This document shows, piece after piece, positions 7,878-17,014 of a stretch of DNA of 64,000 nucleotides. The translations under genes and the position numbers were made by a program. Each line of letters starts with the position of its first letter. The stretch's first letter is position 1. Below the pieces are notes generated by a model. That model had not been told where the DNA came from. It searched no databases and worked only from the letters and a program-made list of their open reading frames with translations. The DNA is from an uncultured Bacteriovorax sp. (GTDB lineage: Bacteria > Bdellovibrionota > Bacteriovoracia > Bacteriovoracales > Bacteriovoracaceae): the NCBI GenBank assembly GCA_946480715.1, contig CAMLKK010000001.1, positions 1 through 64,000 on the forward strand, in the 5' to 3' direction.

Positions 7878-10007
7878 ATGAAAAAGACACTTTTAACCAT
7901 TCCCCTCATTCTCAGTCTCACTCTAAACTCATGCTCGTTCGCTCCATCTATGGATTCCGGAGCTTCAAGAGTTATTGCAAATTCAAAAATCGATCAATTG
8001 GTCGAAGAATTTAGATCTCACTATGAGAGTGAAATTAGTCAGGCCAGAAAAAGTGAAATCGCTGTCCTTCAAGAAAACTTAGTAAAATATCTCATCGCTG
8101 CCACTCACTCATCGGAAACAGAGAAAATTAAAATTTATAAAGAGGCAACGAATTACTTCAACAGGATCTATCCTTTAATTTTGAATAATATTCGTGAAGA
8201 GAAAAAAGGCGGAAAAGTTTTTTCTGAAATTGTGAAGGCCCCACTGTGGACCTTAAAAGACGAACTTGATTTTCTGAATGTTGAAGCTCAAAAACATGCC
8301 GCTCCGTTGGTTAAAGTCGATTTAATTGAAGGTATGAAAATGCTTTCACCTTTTTACAAAGAACTGAATGCAGAATCCCGTCAGCGATTAAATCAGGAAT
8401 ACAGCAATAACGTTTCAAAAGTCCTGGGTCAGGATTTCGAACTCCATCCGTCATTTGAAGAGATCGATGAATTATTATCGAGTGAAGGAAGTGAAAAAGA
8501 AAAAATTAATAGTCTGGTTGGTCTCGTTGAAAAGAAACTCAATAAACACGAATCAAAAATTCGCAAAATAGGTTCTGAAATCGCGAAGAGTGGTCAGGTG
8601 GACATGACAAATGTCCAAATCAGACTTGTTGTTCGTTTCATGGATTACTATTTCAATAAAGTAGATGATTCAGTTATCAAAACAATTCTATCTGAACTTG
8701 TCAGCGCAGGTGGAAAACTACCTGAAGAAGAAGTGATGAAAATCATCTTCAAAAATACTGGACCAGGACTTGGAAAGGTTCTTCAGCAAATCGGAAAAGA
8801 AAAAGGAGTTGGAGGAGAGTTCTCCAAACTCATGAGCGTTTTAGAATCGTCAGGTAAAGAAGTACCATATCATCTTGTGAAAAGAGTGATCGAATCAGAT
8901 CAAGGTGGTTTCGAAGTTAGAAGTGTGGAACCCAAACCACTTGGGACAGGAACTATTGCTCAAGTTAATAAAGCTAAACTGTGGGATGAAAATATTGAAA
9001 AAGAAGTTGCCCTTCGTTTTCGCAAGCCGGGTGTTGAACAACGTTGTAAAGACGACATAAAAATTCTCCGCCAATTTGTACCAGACAATGAAGCACTTTT
9101 TAGAGAAGAAGGTGTTGAAGACACTAAAGTCATTTCAACTCTCATCGATAGCGTTGAAAAATTTCTAGATGAAGAAGTCGACTTTGAAATCGCCGTAGAA
9201 AAACAAAAGAAAGCTTATGAGATCTATAATAGATCAGTCAAAGTGACTGCTAACCCAAAATTTGAAATGTTGGAAATGAAAGTGCCCAACGTTTATACGC
9301 CACCGAAAGGAAAATCAAATTTACACATTCAAGAATTCGCGACAGGCGGAGTGAAGTTTGCGGATCTCACAGATGCGGCCACAAAAAAAATAGTGGCCCA
9401 AGAAATGATTCGTATGTGGTTTGAAGAGGCCCTTTTCAAATCGGGTTTTTTGAACGCCGATCTTCATCAGGGGAACTTCCGCGTCGTTCTTATCGAAGAG
9501 AATAACAAAATTAAAGTACTACTTTATGATTTTGGTCTTTCATCTACTTTAACAAAAGAAGATCAGCGGGCCTTTTTACTCCTTGGTGCAGGAGCGCACT
9601 TAAAGTCTCCAAAAATTATCAGCGAAGGGTTGCTTGCATCCATGCAATCAAACGATCCAGTACTCAAAGCGAAATTGATCAAAGACATTAAAGAAGAAAT
9701 GGCCATCTCCCCATCTAAGAAAGCAGAAGATTGGGTTGCTTGGTGTGTTCAAAAAAATTATTTTGTTTCAGATAAACTTGGGGCGTTCGCCAGAGGATCT
9801 CTACTCTTGAAGCAGCTACCAGAAAGTGTCGGTGACACTGAAATGTTTAAAGAAACCATTGTTAAGAGTGCTTTCAAGAATCTTACACATTCATTTGCGG
9901 ATCGCGATTATGATTTCCCGCTCAAAAAAATCGATCTCATTAAAATTGGGGTGACTGCTGGTTATCAGTCGTGTGTAGATCTTATTAAACGTTTTTTCGG
10001 TAAATGA
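7878..10007 (+). CDS. lipoprotein with ABC1/UbiB/AarF atypical kinase domain
   Basis: The 709-residue protein begins with a lipoprotein signal peptide; the lipobox LNSC puts the lipidated cysteine at C19. A helical region of about 300 residues follows, then an ABC1 (UbiB/AarF/COQ8) kinase-like domain. Visible motifs are GKVLQQ where the family usually has KxGQ, the nucleotide loop GTGTIAQV near residue 355, ADLHQGNF (catalytic-loop equivalent, near 525) and YDFGLSS (metal-binding DFG, near 549). Cytoplasmic ABC1 proteins assist quinone and lipid metabolism. A signal-peptide-bearing form would sit in the periplasm, where ATP is absent, so its activity is unclear. No Shine-Dalgarno match is obvious. 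A second, ordinary ABC1 protein is encoded at 44673-45917. Confidence 0.8.
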   Translation: MKKTLLTIPLILSLTLNSCSFAPSMDSGASRVIANSKIDQLVEEFRSHYESEISQARKSEIAVLQENLVKYLIAATHSSETEKIKIYKEATNYFNRIYPLILNNIREEKKGGKVFSEIVKAPLWTLKDELDFLNVEAQKHAAPLVKVDLIEGMKMLSPFYKELNAESRQRLNQEYSNNVSKVLGQDFELHPSFEEIDELLSSEGSEKEKINSLVGLVEKKLNKHESKIRKIGSEIAKSGQVDMTNVQIRLVVRFMDYYFNKVDDSVIKTILSELVSAGGKLPEEEVMKIIFKNTGPGLGKVLQQIGKEKGVGGEFSKLMSVLESSGKEVPYHLVKRVIESDQGGFEVRSVEPKPLGTGTIAQVNKAKLWDENIEKEVALRFRKPGVEQRCKDDIKILRQFVPDNEALFREEGVEDTKVISTLIDSVEKFLDEEVDFEIAVEKQKKAYEIYNRSVKVTANPKFEMLEMKVPNVYTPPKGKSNLHIQEFATGGVKFADLTDAATKKIVAQEMIRMWFEEALFKSGFLNADLHQGNFRVVLIEENNKIKVLLYDFGLSSTLTKEDQRAFLLLGAGAHLKSPKIISEGLLASMQSNDPVLKAKLIKDIKEEMAISPSKKAEDWVAWCVQKNYFVSDKLGAFARGSLLLKQLPESVGDTEMFKETIVKSAFKNLTHSFADRDYDFPLKKIDLIKIGVTAGYQSCVDLIKRFFGK

Positions 10008-10035
10008 TTGTGTAAAAACTATTCTTAGTTATACT
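10008..10035 (+). promoter_or_regulatory. candidate sigma-70 promoter for receiver gene, possibly leaderless
   Basis: TTGTGT (10008-10013) and TATACT (10030-10035) are separated by 16 bp, right after the stop of the kinase lipoprotein gene. The ATG of the receiver gene is at 10043, so transcription would begin at or next to the start codon. No ribosome site is present between them. The inference rests on the motif match alone. Confidence 0.4.
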
Positions 10036-10042
10036 AAGTATA

Positions 10043-10411
10043 ATGAAAGAACATTTGAAGGTCCTTTTAGTCGACGATGACCCTGGTTTGCTTGATATTT
10101 TTCAAGAGGCGCTCGACGATCTTTCTTTCGAAGTGACAACCGCTAAAAGTGGTGAAGAAGCTCAACTCAAACTTTCAAAAGAAAAATTCCATTGTCTGAT
10201 AACTGATATTTCGATGACTGGAATGTCAGGTGTCGAGCTTGTTTCGGCCTTGCGTGCGGCAGGGAACGAGATGCCAGTGTATTTTATTACTGGCTACTCT
10301 GATTATTCACGTGAAAAATTAAATGTACTAAGGCCAAAGGCCATCATCTTCAAGCCTTTTGATGTTGAAGAAGCGGCCCTCCTCATTAAGAACCACTTCC
10401 TCAGATCATAA
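10043..10411 (+). CDS. single-domain response regulator (receiver only)
   Basis: The 122-residue CheY-like receiver has the acidic cluster D11-D12-D13, phospho-acceptor D55 in LITDISMTG, switch Thr in FITGYS (T83) and Lys K104 in FKPFD. There is no output domain, so it is expected to act as a phosphorelay shuttle or by binding a partner. It follows the ABC1-kinase lipoprotein gene by 35 bases but appears to have its own promoter. The last 6 bases overlap the convergent grxB gene. Confidence 0.9.
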   Translation: MKEHLKVLLVDDDPGLLDIFQEALDDLSFEVTTAKSGEEAQLKLSKEKFHCLITDISMTGMSGVELVSALRAAGNEMPVYFITGYSDYSREKLNVLRPKAIIFKPFDVEEAALLIKNHFLRS

Positions 10412-11047
10412 CCAAAAATCTTTATGGTAATCGAATCGGCAATCGCTTTTTACCTGCTGAAGGTAGTGGTGAATAGTTGGTGAGAATTGAAACTCCGGAA
10501 AAATATACATTCCCCAAAGATGTGAAGCCAGCATGATGTCCATAATTGTTAATTCTTCATGCTTGTAATAAGGCTCAAGATTAGGTTCAACTTTTTCTTC
10601 AAGAATTGTTTCAAGTGCAGTTATGAATGACTTTTTATTTTTAATCAGATCTTTGAATGGACCACGTTTGACTTCTTTTTTTGCTTGGAAGTACTGACGA
10701 GAACTTTCATTGAATTCTGGAGTCCAAATCCAGTATGGCATGCAAAGGGAATGGACTTGTTTGCCAATTTCATCCAGGAGAGATTCAAACTCTGCTGCTT
10801 GCGGTTCATACACTGACCATTTCAATCTCTGATATTTATCCTGCGATTTGAGAATATCTAAACTCTCGTTCATGGCCTTACCATTTTCATCCACAAGAAT
10901 GGGAAGCATCTTTTTGCCAGTTAATTCGACAGGTGTTTTCTCATCATCATAAGGCACGACGATTGATTCGTAATCTTTACGTAACAGGCCTAAACCCATA
11001 CGAACGCGAACACAAAAAGGACAGTGGACATAATGGTGGAGCTTCAT
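10406..11047 (-). CDS. grxB: glutaredoxin 2
   Basis: The 213-residue protein matches the atypical GST-like glutaredoxin GrxB in length and layout. The redox motif CPFC is at residues 9-12 (CPYC in E. coli), the cis-Pro segment KKMLPILVD is near 44-52, ESLDI is near 61-65, and the C-terminal half is all-helical. It reduces protein disulfides and glutathione mixed disulfides in the cytoplasm. Divergent from the putative beta-barrel gene at 11116, convergent with the receiver gene. Confidence 0.9.
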   Translation of the reverse strand: MKLHHYVHCPFCVRVRMGLGLLRKDYESIVVPYDDEKTPVELTGKKMLPILVDENGKAMNESLDILKSQDKYQRLKWSVYEPQAAEFESLLDEIGKQVHSLCMPYWIWTPEFNESSRQYFQAKKEVKRGPFKDLIKNKKSFITALETILEEKVEPNLEPYYKHEELTIMDIMLASHLWGMYIFPEFQFSPTIHHYLQQVKSDCRFDYHKDFWL

Positions 11048-11115
11048 AGTTGGTTACTTGGGACAGAAAATTTCAATTGTTTATAGTTTAGTTATATTAC
11101 ACCGATAAAAAACTC

Positions 11116-12270
11116 ATGAAAAGTTTAATCCTTTTAGCACTGCCTCTGACATTATCAGCACAAGAATTGGAAAATGGTTTTAAAGGACCAACCAATGAAG
11201 ATCTGATGAACATATCTTTTAATTTTTTGGATGAGTCGCAGAAAGCAGTGGCGCAAACGAAAAAAGGTCGAGGCGAGGAAGATTGCGATAATAATGGTGC
11301 ACCAAAAAAAGTTGTGGAAGCTCCTAAGCCAACAACTAATGAGGTTGTTTGCCTTTGTGAATTGTCACCAGAACAACAAGGACTTCTTTATTCACTGATT
11401 GGTGAAAAGAAAAGTACAGGACTTAAGATTACAAATGGTAACGACAATTTTCTTCATGGTGTTTTTCAATTAAACAGTGATCTTGCCAAAATCGACGGTG
11501 ATGATCGTGGGCGTACAGTTAACTTTGGCGGTGAATACAAAGTGACAGGAACAAAAGGTTCACTGGAATTAAAGGTCGATTCAACGGGGTTTGGTAAATT
11601 TGATCGTTCATCAGGTTACTCACGAGACTCAGAAGGAAAATATTTTTTAAACTTCCATGAAAAAAACACTCTCGATCTTCGCTACGATCTGTTCGGTGAC
11701 GAAAAAAAAGATGGAAAAAATTCTTCAAAAAATTATTCGTTGTTTGAATTTAACCTTACTCACGAAACAGACAAGGGACGCTTGAGCAAAGAGCTGCAAG
11801 ATTGGTGGCATAATTTCAATCGCAATCAATTAGGCATGAATATCATTCGCTACAATTATGTGAAGGAGCAGCCTGACAGCACAAGTGTTCGCTTGATGGC
11901 CGGAATTGGAAAAGAGTGGCTGACCAATATCGGAAACTGGACTTGTCTCACAAAGGCCGAAATAAAAGGCGGGATGACATTAACCAAATCATCTGCGACT
12001 CCGGAAATTGGTGTAAAAGGTGAGTCAACGCTCACGCATAAAAGTGCACCGTGGATCGCGCTTTCAGCTTGGGCGCAGGCGAGTGCAGGATATAGTGGTA
12101 AGGCCTATGATGGCGGTCTCATGATGAGTTTTCCTATCAAGAAAAAAGATTACATCATCGAGCCTTTTATTGGGATTGAGAGACATCGCACGGCCCTTGA
12201 TACAAAATATGGTAACCCTGGAAAGCAATACGAAAACTACCATGTTTTTGGCGTGACAATCAGATATTAA
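11116..12270 (+). CDS. exported protein, probable outer-membrane beta-barrel
   Basis: The 384-residue protein has a short signal peptide (about residues 1-15, ending TLSA). Its N-terminal region of about 100 residues contains cysteines (EDCDNN, VVCLCEL). From about residue 95 to the end it alternates polar and hydrophobic residues with many Gly and Tyr, and ends in VTIRY. A terminal aromatic residue is typical of outer-membrane beta-barrels recognised by Bam. The ITNGNDNFLHG stretch faintly recalls LpxR-type lipid A deacylases, but the catalytic residues are not evident, so I do not assign that function. Confidence 0.6.
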   Translation: MKSLILLALPLTLSAQELENGFKGPTNEDLMNISFNFLDESQKAVAQTKKGRGEEDCDNNGAPKKVVEAPKPTTNEVVCLCELSPEQQGLLYSLIGEKKSTGLKITNGNDNFLHGVFQLNSDLAKIDGDDRGRTVNFGGEYKVTGTKGSLELKVDSTGFGKFDRSSGYSRDSEGKYFLNFHEKNTLDLRYDLFGDEKKDGKNSSKNYSLFEFNLTHETDKGRLSKELQDWWHNFNRNQLGMNIIRYNYVKEQPDSTSVRLMAGIGKEWLTNIGNWTCLTKAEIKGGMTLTKSSATPEIGVKGESTLTHKSAPWIALSAWAQASAGYSGKAYDGGLMMSFPIKKKDYIIEPFIGIERHRTALDTKYGNPGKQYENYHVFGVTIRY

Positions 12271-12291
12271 ATTTCTATTCTAATTCTCACT

Positions 12292-13602
12292 ATGAGAAGT
12301 ATTCCCAAGGCCATGTCAGCTCTGTTTTGGACTCAGTTCTATGGAGCGCTCAATGACAATCTTTTTAAAAATGCATTGGTGATTCTTATCACCTACAGAA
12401 GTGTCTCGTTAATGGGATTAAATTCCGGAACTCTCGTCGCTTTTTGTGGCGGTCTCTTCATTCTTCCTTTCATGTTGTTTTCAGGAACGGCCGGACAGTT
12501 GGCAGATAAGTTTGAGAAGAGCTGGCTCGTTGTAAAAATAAAAGAATGTGAAGTTGTTATTGGAATTTTGGGGGCCATTGGTCTCATGATCAACAGCTAT
12601 CCGTTAATGTTATTTGTGCTTTTTCTCTTCGGATTGCAATCGACTTTTTTTGGACCACTGAAATATTCACTCATCCCACATTATTCAACAAAAGAACAAC
12701 TGACGTTTTCCAATGCACTTGTTTCTTCCGGAACTTTCTGTGCAATCTTACTCGGAACAATCATCGGTGGAGTTGTCGCGAGTTTTCAAGATAATCTCTG
12801 GCCGCTTGTTGTTGTCCTGCTTGCTTTTTCTTTTCTTAATCTTTGGTATGCGTGGAAGCTTCCACCCGTAAAAAAAGATGAGACTGCTGCCGTTAAAATT
12901 AAAATTGATTTCAACACCTACACTTCGAGTAAAGACATTTTAAAGCTGGCCTTGGGACAACGTCGAATCGCCTACCTCATCCTTGGACTTTCATGGTTCT
13001 GGTTTATGGGAGCGGGTCTTCTTTCCCTTTTACCACTAATTGCAAAACAAACTTTCAATGGCAGTGAATCTCTCGCAACTTTAATGCTCTTCATGTTCAC
13101 GATCGGGATGGGAGTTGGTCCTTTTGTTTTAGAAAAAGTTTTCAAAGGACGAGTTCCACGTTGGGTGATTCCCGTGAGCCTATTGTTGCTTACACTCTGC
13201 CTCTTCGATGCGGCCTATGCGATCAAAACGGCCAATAAACAAAGTTTTCTCCTGAGTTTGCTGCCGCCGCAAACAATCGGACAATACTTTAAACTTGATA
13301 TGAGTGTCAGAACGATTTTTGATCTGTTTATGCTTTCATTTTTCGGAGGCATGTTCACTGTAAGTCAATTTACAGAACTACAAAGAGTGACAGCTGATGA
13401 AGAGCTCTCGCGTGTCGTCGCCGCCAATAATATTGTCAATTCTCTTATGATGGTTATGGTCTCTGTACTTTTAATGATTCTTCACCAACAACATTTTCCA
13501 TTACATGTTATCATGGTCATATTGGGAATGCTCAATATTGGAATGTGTGTGCTGCTCCTCTTTTTCTACAAAGAAGAATTTAATAAATTTTTAAAATTTT
13601 AA
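12292..13602 (+). CDS. MFS transporter, LplT (lysophospholipid transporter)-like
   Basis: The 436-residue protein has about 12 hydrophobic segments. The opening FWTQFYGALNDNLFKNAL followed by GGLFILPFMLFS and GQLADKFEKS is characteristic of the LplT/Aas-type major facilitator group, which flips lysophospholipids across the inner membrane for re-acylation. In many bacteria this transporter is fused or adjacent to the acyltransferase Aas. Here neither a fused acyltransferase domain nor an adjacent acyltransferase gene exists. Its substrate is therefore inferred only by similarity. The PNKP-type phosphatase gene starts one base after its stop. Confidence 0.8.
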   Translation: MRSIPKAMSALFWTQFYGALNDNLFKNALVILITYRSVSLMGLNSGTLVAFCGGLFILPFMLFSGTAGQLADKFEKSWLVVKIKECEVVIGILGAIGLMINSYPLMLFVLFLFGLQSTFFGPLKYSLIPHYSTKEQLTFSNALVSSGTFCAILLGTIIGGVVASFQDNLWPLVVVLLAFSFLNLWYAWKLPPVKKDETAAVKIKIDFNTYTSSKDILKLALGQRRIAYLILGLSWFWFMGAGLLSLLPLIAKQTFNGSESLATLMLFMFTIGMGVGPFVLEKVFKGRVPRWVIPVSLLLLTLCLFDAAYAIKTANKQSFLLSLLPPQTIGQYFKLDMSVRTIFDLFMLSFFGGMFTVSQFTELQRVTADEELSRVVAANNIVNSLMMVMVSVLLMILHQQHFPLHVIMVILGMLNIGMCVLLLFFYKEEFNKFLKF

Positions 13603-13603
13603 A

Positions 13604-14053
13604 ATGAAAACAAAAAAAAAGGCGATAGTGGTAGATTTGGATGGAACTCTTTGCGATGTTGAACATCGTATCCATCATGTGAAAGGTCCGAAAAAAAATT
13701 GGAAGGCCTTCAATGAATCAATCATTCACGATACAATCTACGAGTGGTGTTCGGAATTAATTTCAGCGATGCGGGATCGCGGATATGAAATCATTTTTGT
13801 TACCGGTCGATCAGACGATTACCGTGAACACACCACAAACTGGCTTTCAAAACATCAGGTGAATTTTGATCATCTTTATATGCGTGCTGTTCGCGACTTT
13901 AGAGAAGACTCCGACGTAAAGGAAGATCTGTATCGTGAATTCATCGAACCTCACTACAACATTCTTTTCGTTGTTGATGATCGCATGAGCGTCGTCGAAC
14001 GCTGGCGCAAGATGGGGCTGGTTTGCTTGCAGTGCGCTCCAGGTAATTTCTAA
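13604..14053 (+). CDS. HAD-superfamily phosphatase, polynucleotide kinase 3'-phosphatase type
   Basis: The 149-residue protein has HAD motif I VVDLDGTLCD (nucleophile D11, acid/base D13), motif II FVTGRSDDYR and motif IV VVDDRMSVVERW. The combination with RDFREDSDVKEDLY is typical of the phosphatase domain of phage T4 polynucleotide kinase and its stand-alone bacterial relatives. It would remove 3'-phosphates from nucleic-acid ends, although a nucleotide substrate is also possible. No kinase domain is fused. It is apparently cotranscribed with the upstream MFS gene. Confidence 0.85.
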   Translation: MKTKKKAIVVDLDGTLCDVEHRIHHVKGPKKNWKAFNESIIHDTIYEWCSELISAMRDRGYEIIFVTGRSDDYREHTTNWLSKHQVNFDHLYMRAVRDFREDSDVKEDLYREFIEPHYNILFVVDDRMSVVERWRKMGLVCLQCAPGNF

Positions 14054-14125
14054 GCAAAAATTTTTGTGTTTATGCCCGCGTTGAGTTAGCCTAATCCTAT
14101 AAATCATTTTTAAAGGAAGGCATTC

Positions 14126-14830
14126 ATGAAGAACACCCTCGTTTATTCTCTTATTCTCCTCTCACTTTTGGGTTGCGAGATTTCTTCTAAAGATACAAAG
14201 AAAGTTACAGAGCAGCCAAACTTTGGTGGTATGGAGCCGCCTACATCTAAAGAATTCACATTCACGGAACTGGAAATCGGTCGTCGCGTTTGTAAAAATC
14301 TTGAGAATAAGAAAGCTTTACTTGAAGCTTATCGCCTCGATACAAGTAAAAAAATTGTCTTTAAAGCAGAATCACAATCTTGTTCACAGGTAAAATTCGC
14401 AGCTACGGACGATTTGTTTGCAGCTACAGTTATTTTGGCCGGTGTTGATTATGAATTATCTGTTCCGGATAGAAGTGGATATATGAGCGACATCATCACA
14501 ACTCAAAGTGGAGTGATGAAAGAAGTGTGTGAAGAAATTAAATCAAATGATAAAGTTCTTCGTCAGATGCCAATCAGCAATTCAAATTTCGTCGTTAAGT
14601 TTTTAGTTAAAGACAGTTACGACCGAGTTGAAATTTCTCAATATTCACCGGATGGAAAAGGTGGATATGCTTTCAATAATGTTGAGGGTGTGAGTTTTGT
14701 GAGTACGGTGAAACAAGGTCCGAAAGAATTTATTGGATTCGAGAAGGAGCGTAGTCGCTACACTCCTTGCCCGGGAAAAAAACATCCATCATATTACATT
14801 CAGACATGGATGAGAGATACGACACTCTAA
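14126..14830 (+). CDS. lipoprotein of unknown function
   Basis: The 234-residue protein has a lipobox LLGC with lipidated C17, followed by a Lys/Ser/Thr-rich linker. The body contains C56, C86, C136 and C217 with no recognised domain. AAAGGAAGG lies 5 bases before the ATG, a strong ribosome site. The stop codon is inside a perfect palindrome shared with the end of the convergent transketolase gene. No family is recognised. Confidence 0.75.
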   Translation: MKNTLVYSLILLSLLGCEISSKDTKKVTEQPNFGGMEPPTSKEFTFTELEIGRRVCKNLENKKALLEAYRLDTSKKIVFKAESQSCSQVKFAATDDLFAATVILAGVDYELSVPDRSGYMSDIITTQSGVMKEVCEEIKSNDKVLRQMPISNSNFVVKFLVKDSYDRVEISQYSPDGKGGYAFNNVEGVSFVSTVKQGPKEFIGFEKERSRYTPCPGKKHPSYYIQTWMRDTTL

Positions 14831-14845
14831 TTTAAATTAGAGTGT
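14822..14845. terminator. perfect 24-bp palindrome between convergent genes, candidate bidirectional terminator
   Basis: ACACTCTAATTT and its exact complement AAATTAGAGTGT form a 24-bp palindrome. Each arm encodes the last codons (ACA CTC TAA, Thr-Leu-stop) of one of the two convergent genes. There is no long U-tract on either side, so termination strength is uncertain. Confidence 0.55.
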
Positions 14846-16828
14846 CTTATAAGCTTTAATGATTCCTGCTGCTGAAAGATCAAAACGTGCATAGAGCTGG
14901 TCTGCCTTATAGGCAGACTGGCCAAATTCTCCGCCAATCCCCAATGACTTCACTTTAAAATCGATGTTTTTAAGTTTAAGCGCGTGAACAATCATCGCCC
15001 CCATTCCACCAAGAACTTGGTGATCTTCAATCGTGATGAGTTTGCCATTTGTTTTAGCAACATGGCCACCGATCGTTTCAAGATCAACATGATTGATAAA
15101 AGAGTTGTTGATAACAGTTGCTGTTACACCTTGAGCTTTAAGTTCATTCGCTGCTTGAAGTGCTTTTGCGACCATTGGTCCAGCTGCTACGATGGTGACA
15201 TCTGATCCAGTTGTTAAGACTTGCGCCTTATTCCATTCGTAAGTCATGCCTTCAACATAACTCACAGGATGATTCTCTCTTCCTAAAAAGAAAACGGTAG
15301 AAGGTGGTACGCGACCAGCTTCTCTTTCTTTAGCAAAATTTGTGATTGCTTTATACATCAAGGCTTCTGCTTCAGATGAACAAGCGCAGTTCACGATTTC
15401 TAAGTGAGGAATTCCAGCAAGTGCAGAAAAATAAGTTGTCGCTTGGTGGCTGGCACCATCAGCGGCATCTTGAAATCCAGTGTGCGAGAAAAGGGCAATG
15501 ACTGGTCCTTCAGAAAGTCCCGCCATAATGAAAGGAAGATTTCCTTTTGTAATACCAAACTGCGCGAATGTATCGACGATTGGAATAAGACCTGCTTTTG
15601 AAAGTCCGATAGCAGATGAAACCATGTTGGCCTCGGCAATTCCGATATCAACGTAGTTATTTGGGAATTCTTTATGAAAAGCTTTAATACCTGTTGAGCT
15701 TTGGAGATCTGAAGAAACAGAATAAACAGGGTATCCTTCTTTAGCTGCACGGATCGCTGCACGTGCAAAACCATCCTGAACTTTTTCTGTTTTAACTGCA
15801 GAAGCAGAACTTTCTTTTGGAGCTGGTTTTGTTGCGTGAATGTCTTTTACCCATTTAACAAATTCTTCCGGAGCATCGTTGTGATAAATTTCCTGCACGA
15901 ATGCTTCAAGCTTGTCGTCATATGATGAGAGAGGGTAGCCGTGACCACCGCTCGCACTTTCCATTGTTGATTTAACACCGAAGCCTTTTACAGTTTTGAA
16001 AACGATTGCTACCGGTTGATTTGGATTAGCACTCGCATCGCTCAAACCTTTTTCAATGCTTGTAAAAACTTTTTGCAGATCATTTCCTTCTTCAACACGA
16101 ACAACATTCCATCCAAGAGCTGAGAGCGAATTAAATGTAGGAGTCATCGAGTATGAATCAGCATCAATACGTCCACCTAGCTTTGTATTGTTATCGGAAA
16201 TGAGAAGCAAAAAAGGATTCATTCTGTTTTTAGCTGCAAGACCTGGAATGGCCGCGAACGATTCACGAGCTTCACCTTCCATGGCTCCACCATCAGAGAG
16301 AACACAGACTGTCGTTCTTTGATTGCCGATGATTTTATCGGCCATACAAAGACCCTGAGCTTGAGGGAGTCCTGATCCAAGAGGACCATTGGAAATATAA
16401 ACACCCTGTGGATTTAAATGAGTTTCACCGTGTCCAGTAAGTTTACTTTCAATCGAACGGAATTTTTTCAGATCATCAAAAGTGAGATTATCGAATCCGT
16501 AGTTCGCTCGAAGAGCATAAATTCCGTTTTCAGCGTGTCCTGCATCGTTAACGAAGTTAAACTGTTCGAACCATTTTTCATTTTTATTTTTGAACATGAT
16601 TCCGTGAAGGGCAGACATCATTTCTGCGAAAGCAGCTGGACCACCCCAGTGAGCAGCAGCACCACCAATCGTTGCATGTTGATTCATAAGTGCCACAAGT
16701 GCTCTCGTTGCACGTGGATCAGCGACAACAATTTCTTGTCCGTTTTTATCTTTGACCATCGCTTTATACTTTGGAGTGTTTTGCGGTGTTGGAGCGAGTT
16801 TATTCACAAGCTTTAAAGGTTTAATCAT
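14837..16828 (-). CDS. tkt: transketolase
   Basis: The full-length 663-residue thiamine diphosphate enzyme transfers two-carbon ketol units in the non-oxidative pentose phosphate pathway and Calvin-type reactions. Visible features are the early GGAAAHWGGPAAF region, the TPP/Mg motif SDGGAMEGEA, the central EANMVSSAIGLS with the catalytic Glu, and GGHGYPLSS. It is a single-chain enzyme rather than the split N/C pair. AGGACT precedes the ATG. The gene ends in a palindrome shared with the convergent lipoprotein gene. It stands alone with no other pentose phosphate gene nearby. Confidence 0.93.
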   Translation of the reverse strand: MIKPLKLVNKLAPTPQNTPKYKAMVKDKNGQEIVVADPRATRALVALMNQHATIGGAAAHWGGPAAFAEMMSALHGIMFKNKNEKWFEQFNFVNDAGHAENGIYALRANYGFDNLTFDDLKKFRSIESKLTGHGETHLNPQGVYISNGPLGSGLPQAQGLCMADKIIGNQRTTVCVLSDGGAMEGEARESFAAIPGLAAKNRMNPFLLLISDNNTKLGGRIDADSYSMTPTFNSLSALGWNVVRVEEGNDLQKVFTSIEKGLSDASANPNQPVAIVFKTVKGFGVKSTMESASGGHGYPLSSYDDKLEAFVQEIYHNDAPEEFVKWVKDIHATKPAPKESSASAVKTEKVQDGFARAAIRAAKEGYPVYSVSSDLQSSTGIKAFHKEFPNNYVDIGIAEANMVSSAIGLSKAGLIPIVDTFAQFGITKGNLPFIMAGLSEGPVIALFSHTGFQDAADGASHQATTYFSALAGIPHLEIVNCACSSEAEALMYKAITNFAKEREAGRVPPSTVFFLGRENHPVSYVEGMTYEWNKAQVLTTGSDVTIVAAGPMVAKALQAANELKAQGVTATVINNSFINHVDLETIGGHVAKTNGKLITIEDHQVLGGMGAMIVHALKLKNIDFKVKSLGIGGEFGQSAYKADQLYARFDLSAAGIIKAYKTL

Positions 16829-17014
16829 CGGTGGAGTCCTGTGGTTATGGTTTAGACAGGCAAAAGTTTAAGGCATATTACCTGATTAATCCACGTTCTT
16901 ATTTTCTTATATTTTCCCTCTGATCTGCTTGAAAGAAGATGAGAAGTTCATTTTCTCAAAAGTACTAAAGAATAGGGGCAGATTTGTCGATAAAATCTAT
17001 TGCGAGGTGCAAAA

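Noticed and set aside
11116..12270. LpxR lipid A deacylase
   Set aside because: Only the NDNF segment is suggestive. The catalytic His/Ser arrangement could not be identified, so the entry remains a generic barrel.
15400..15774. 124-codon minus-strand frame in transketolase
   Set aside because: It is another frame of the conserved tkt gene.
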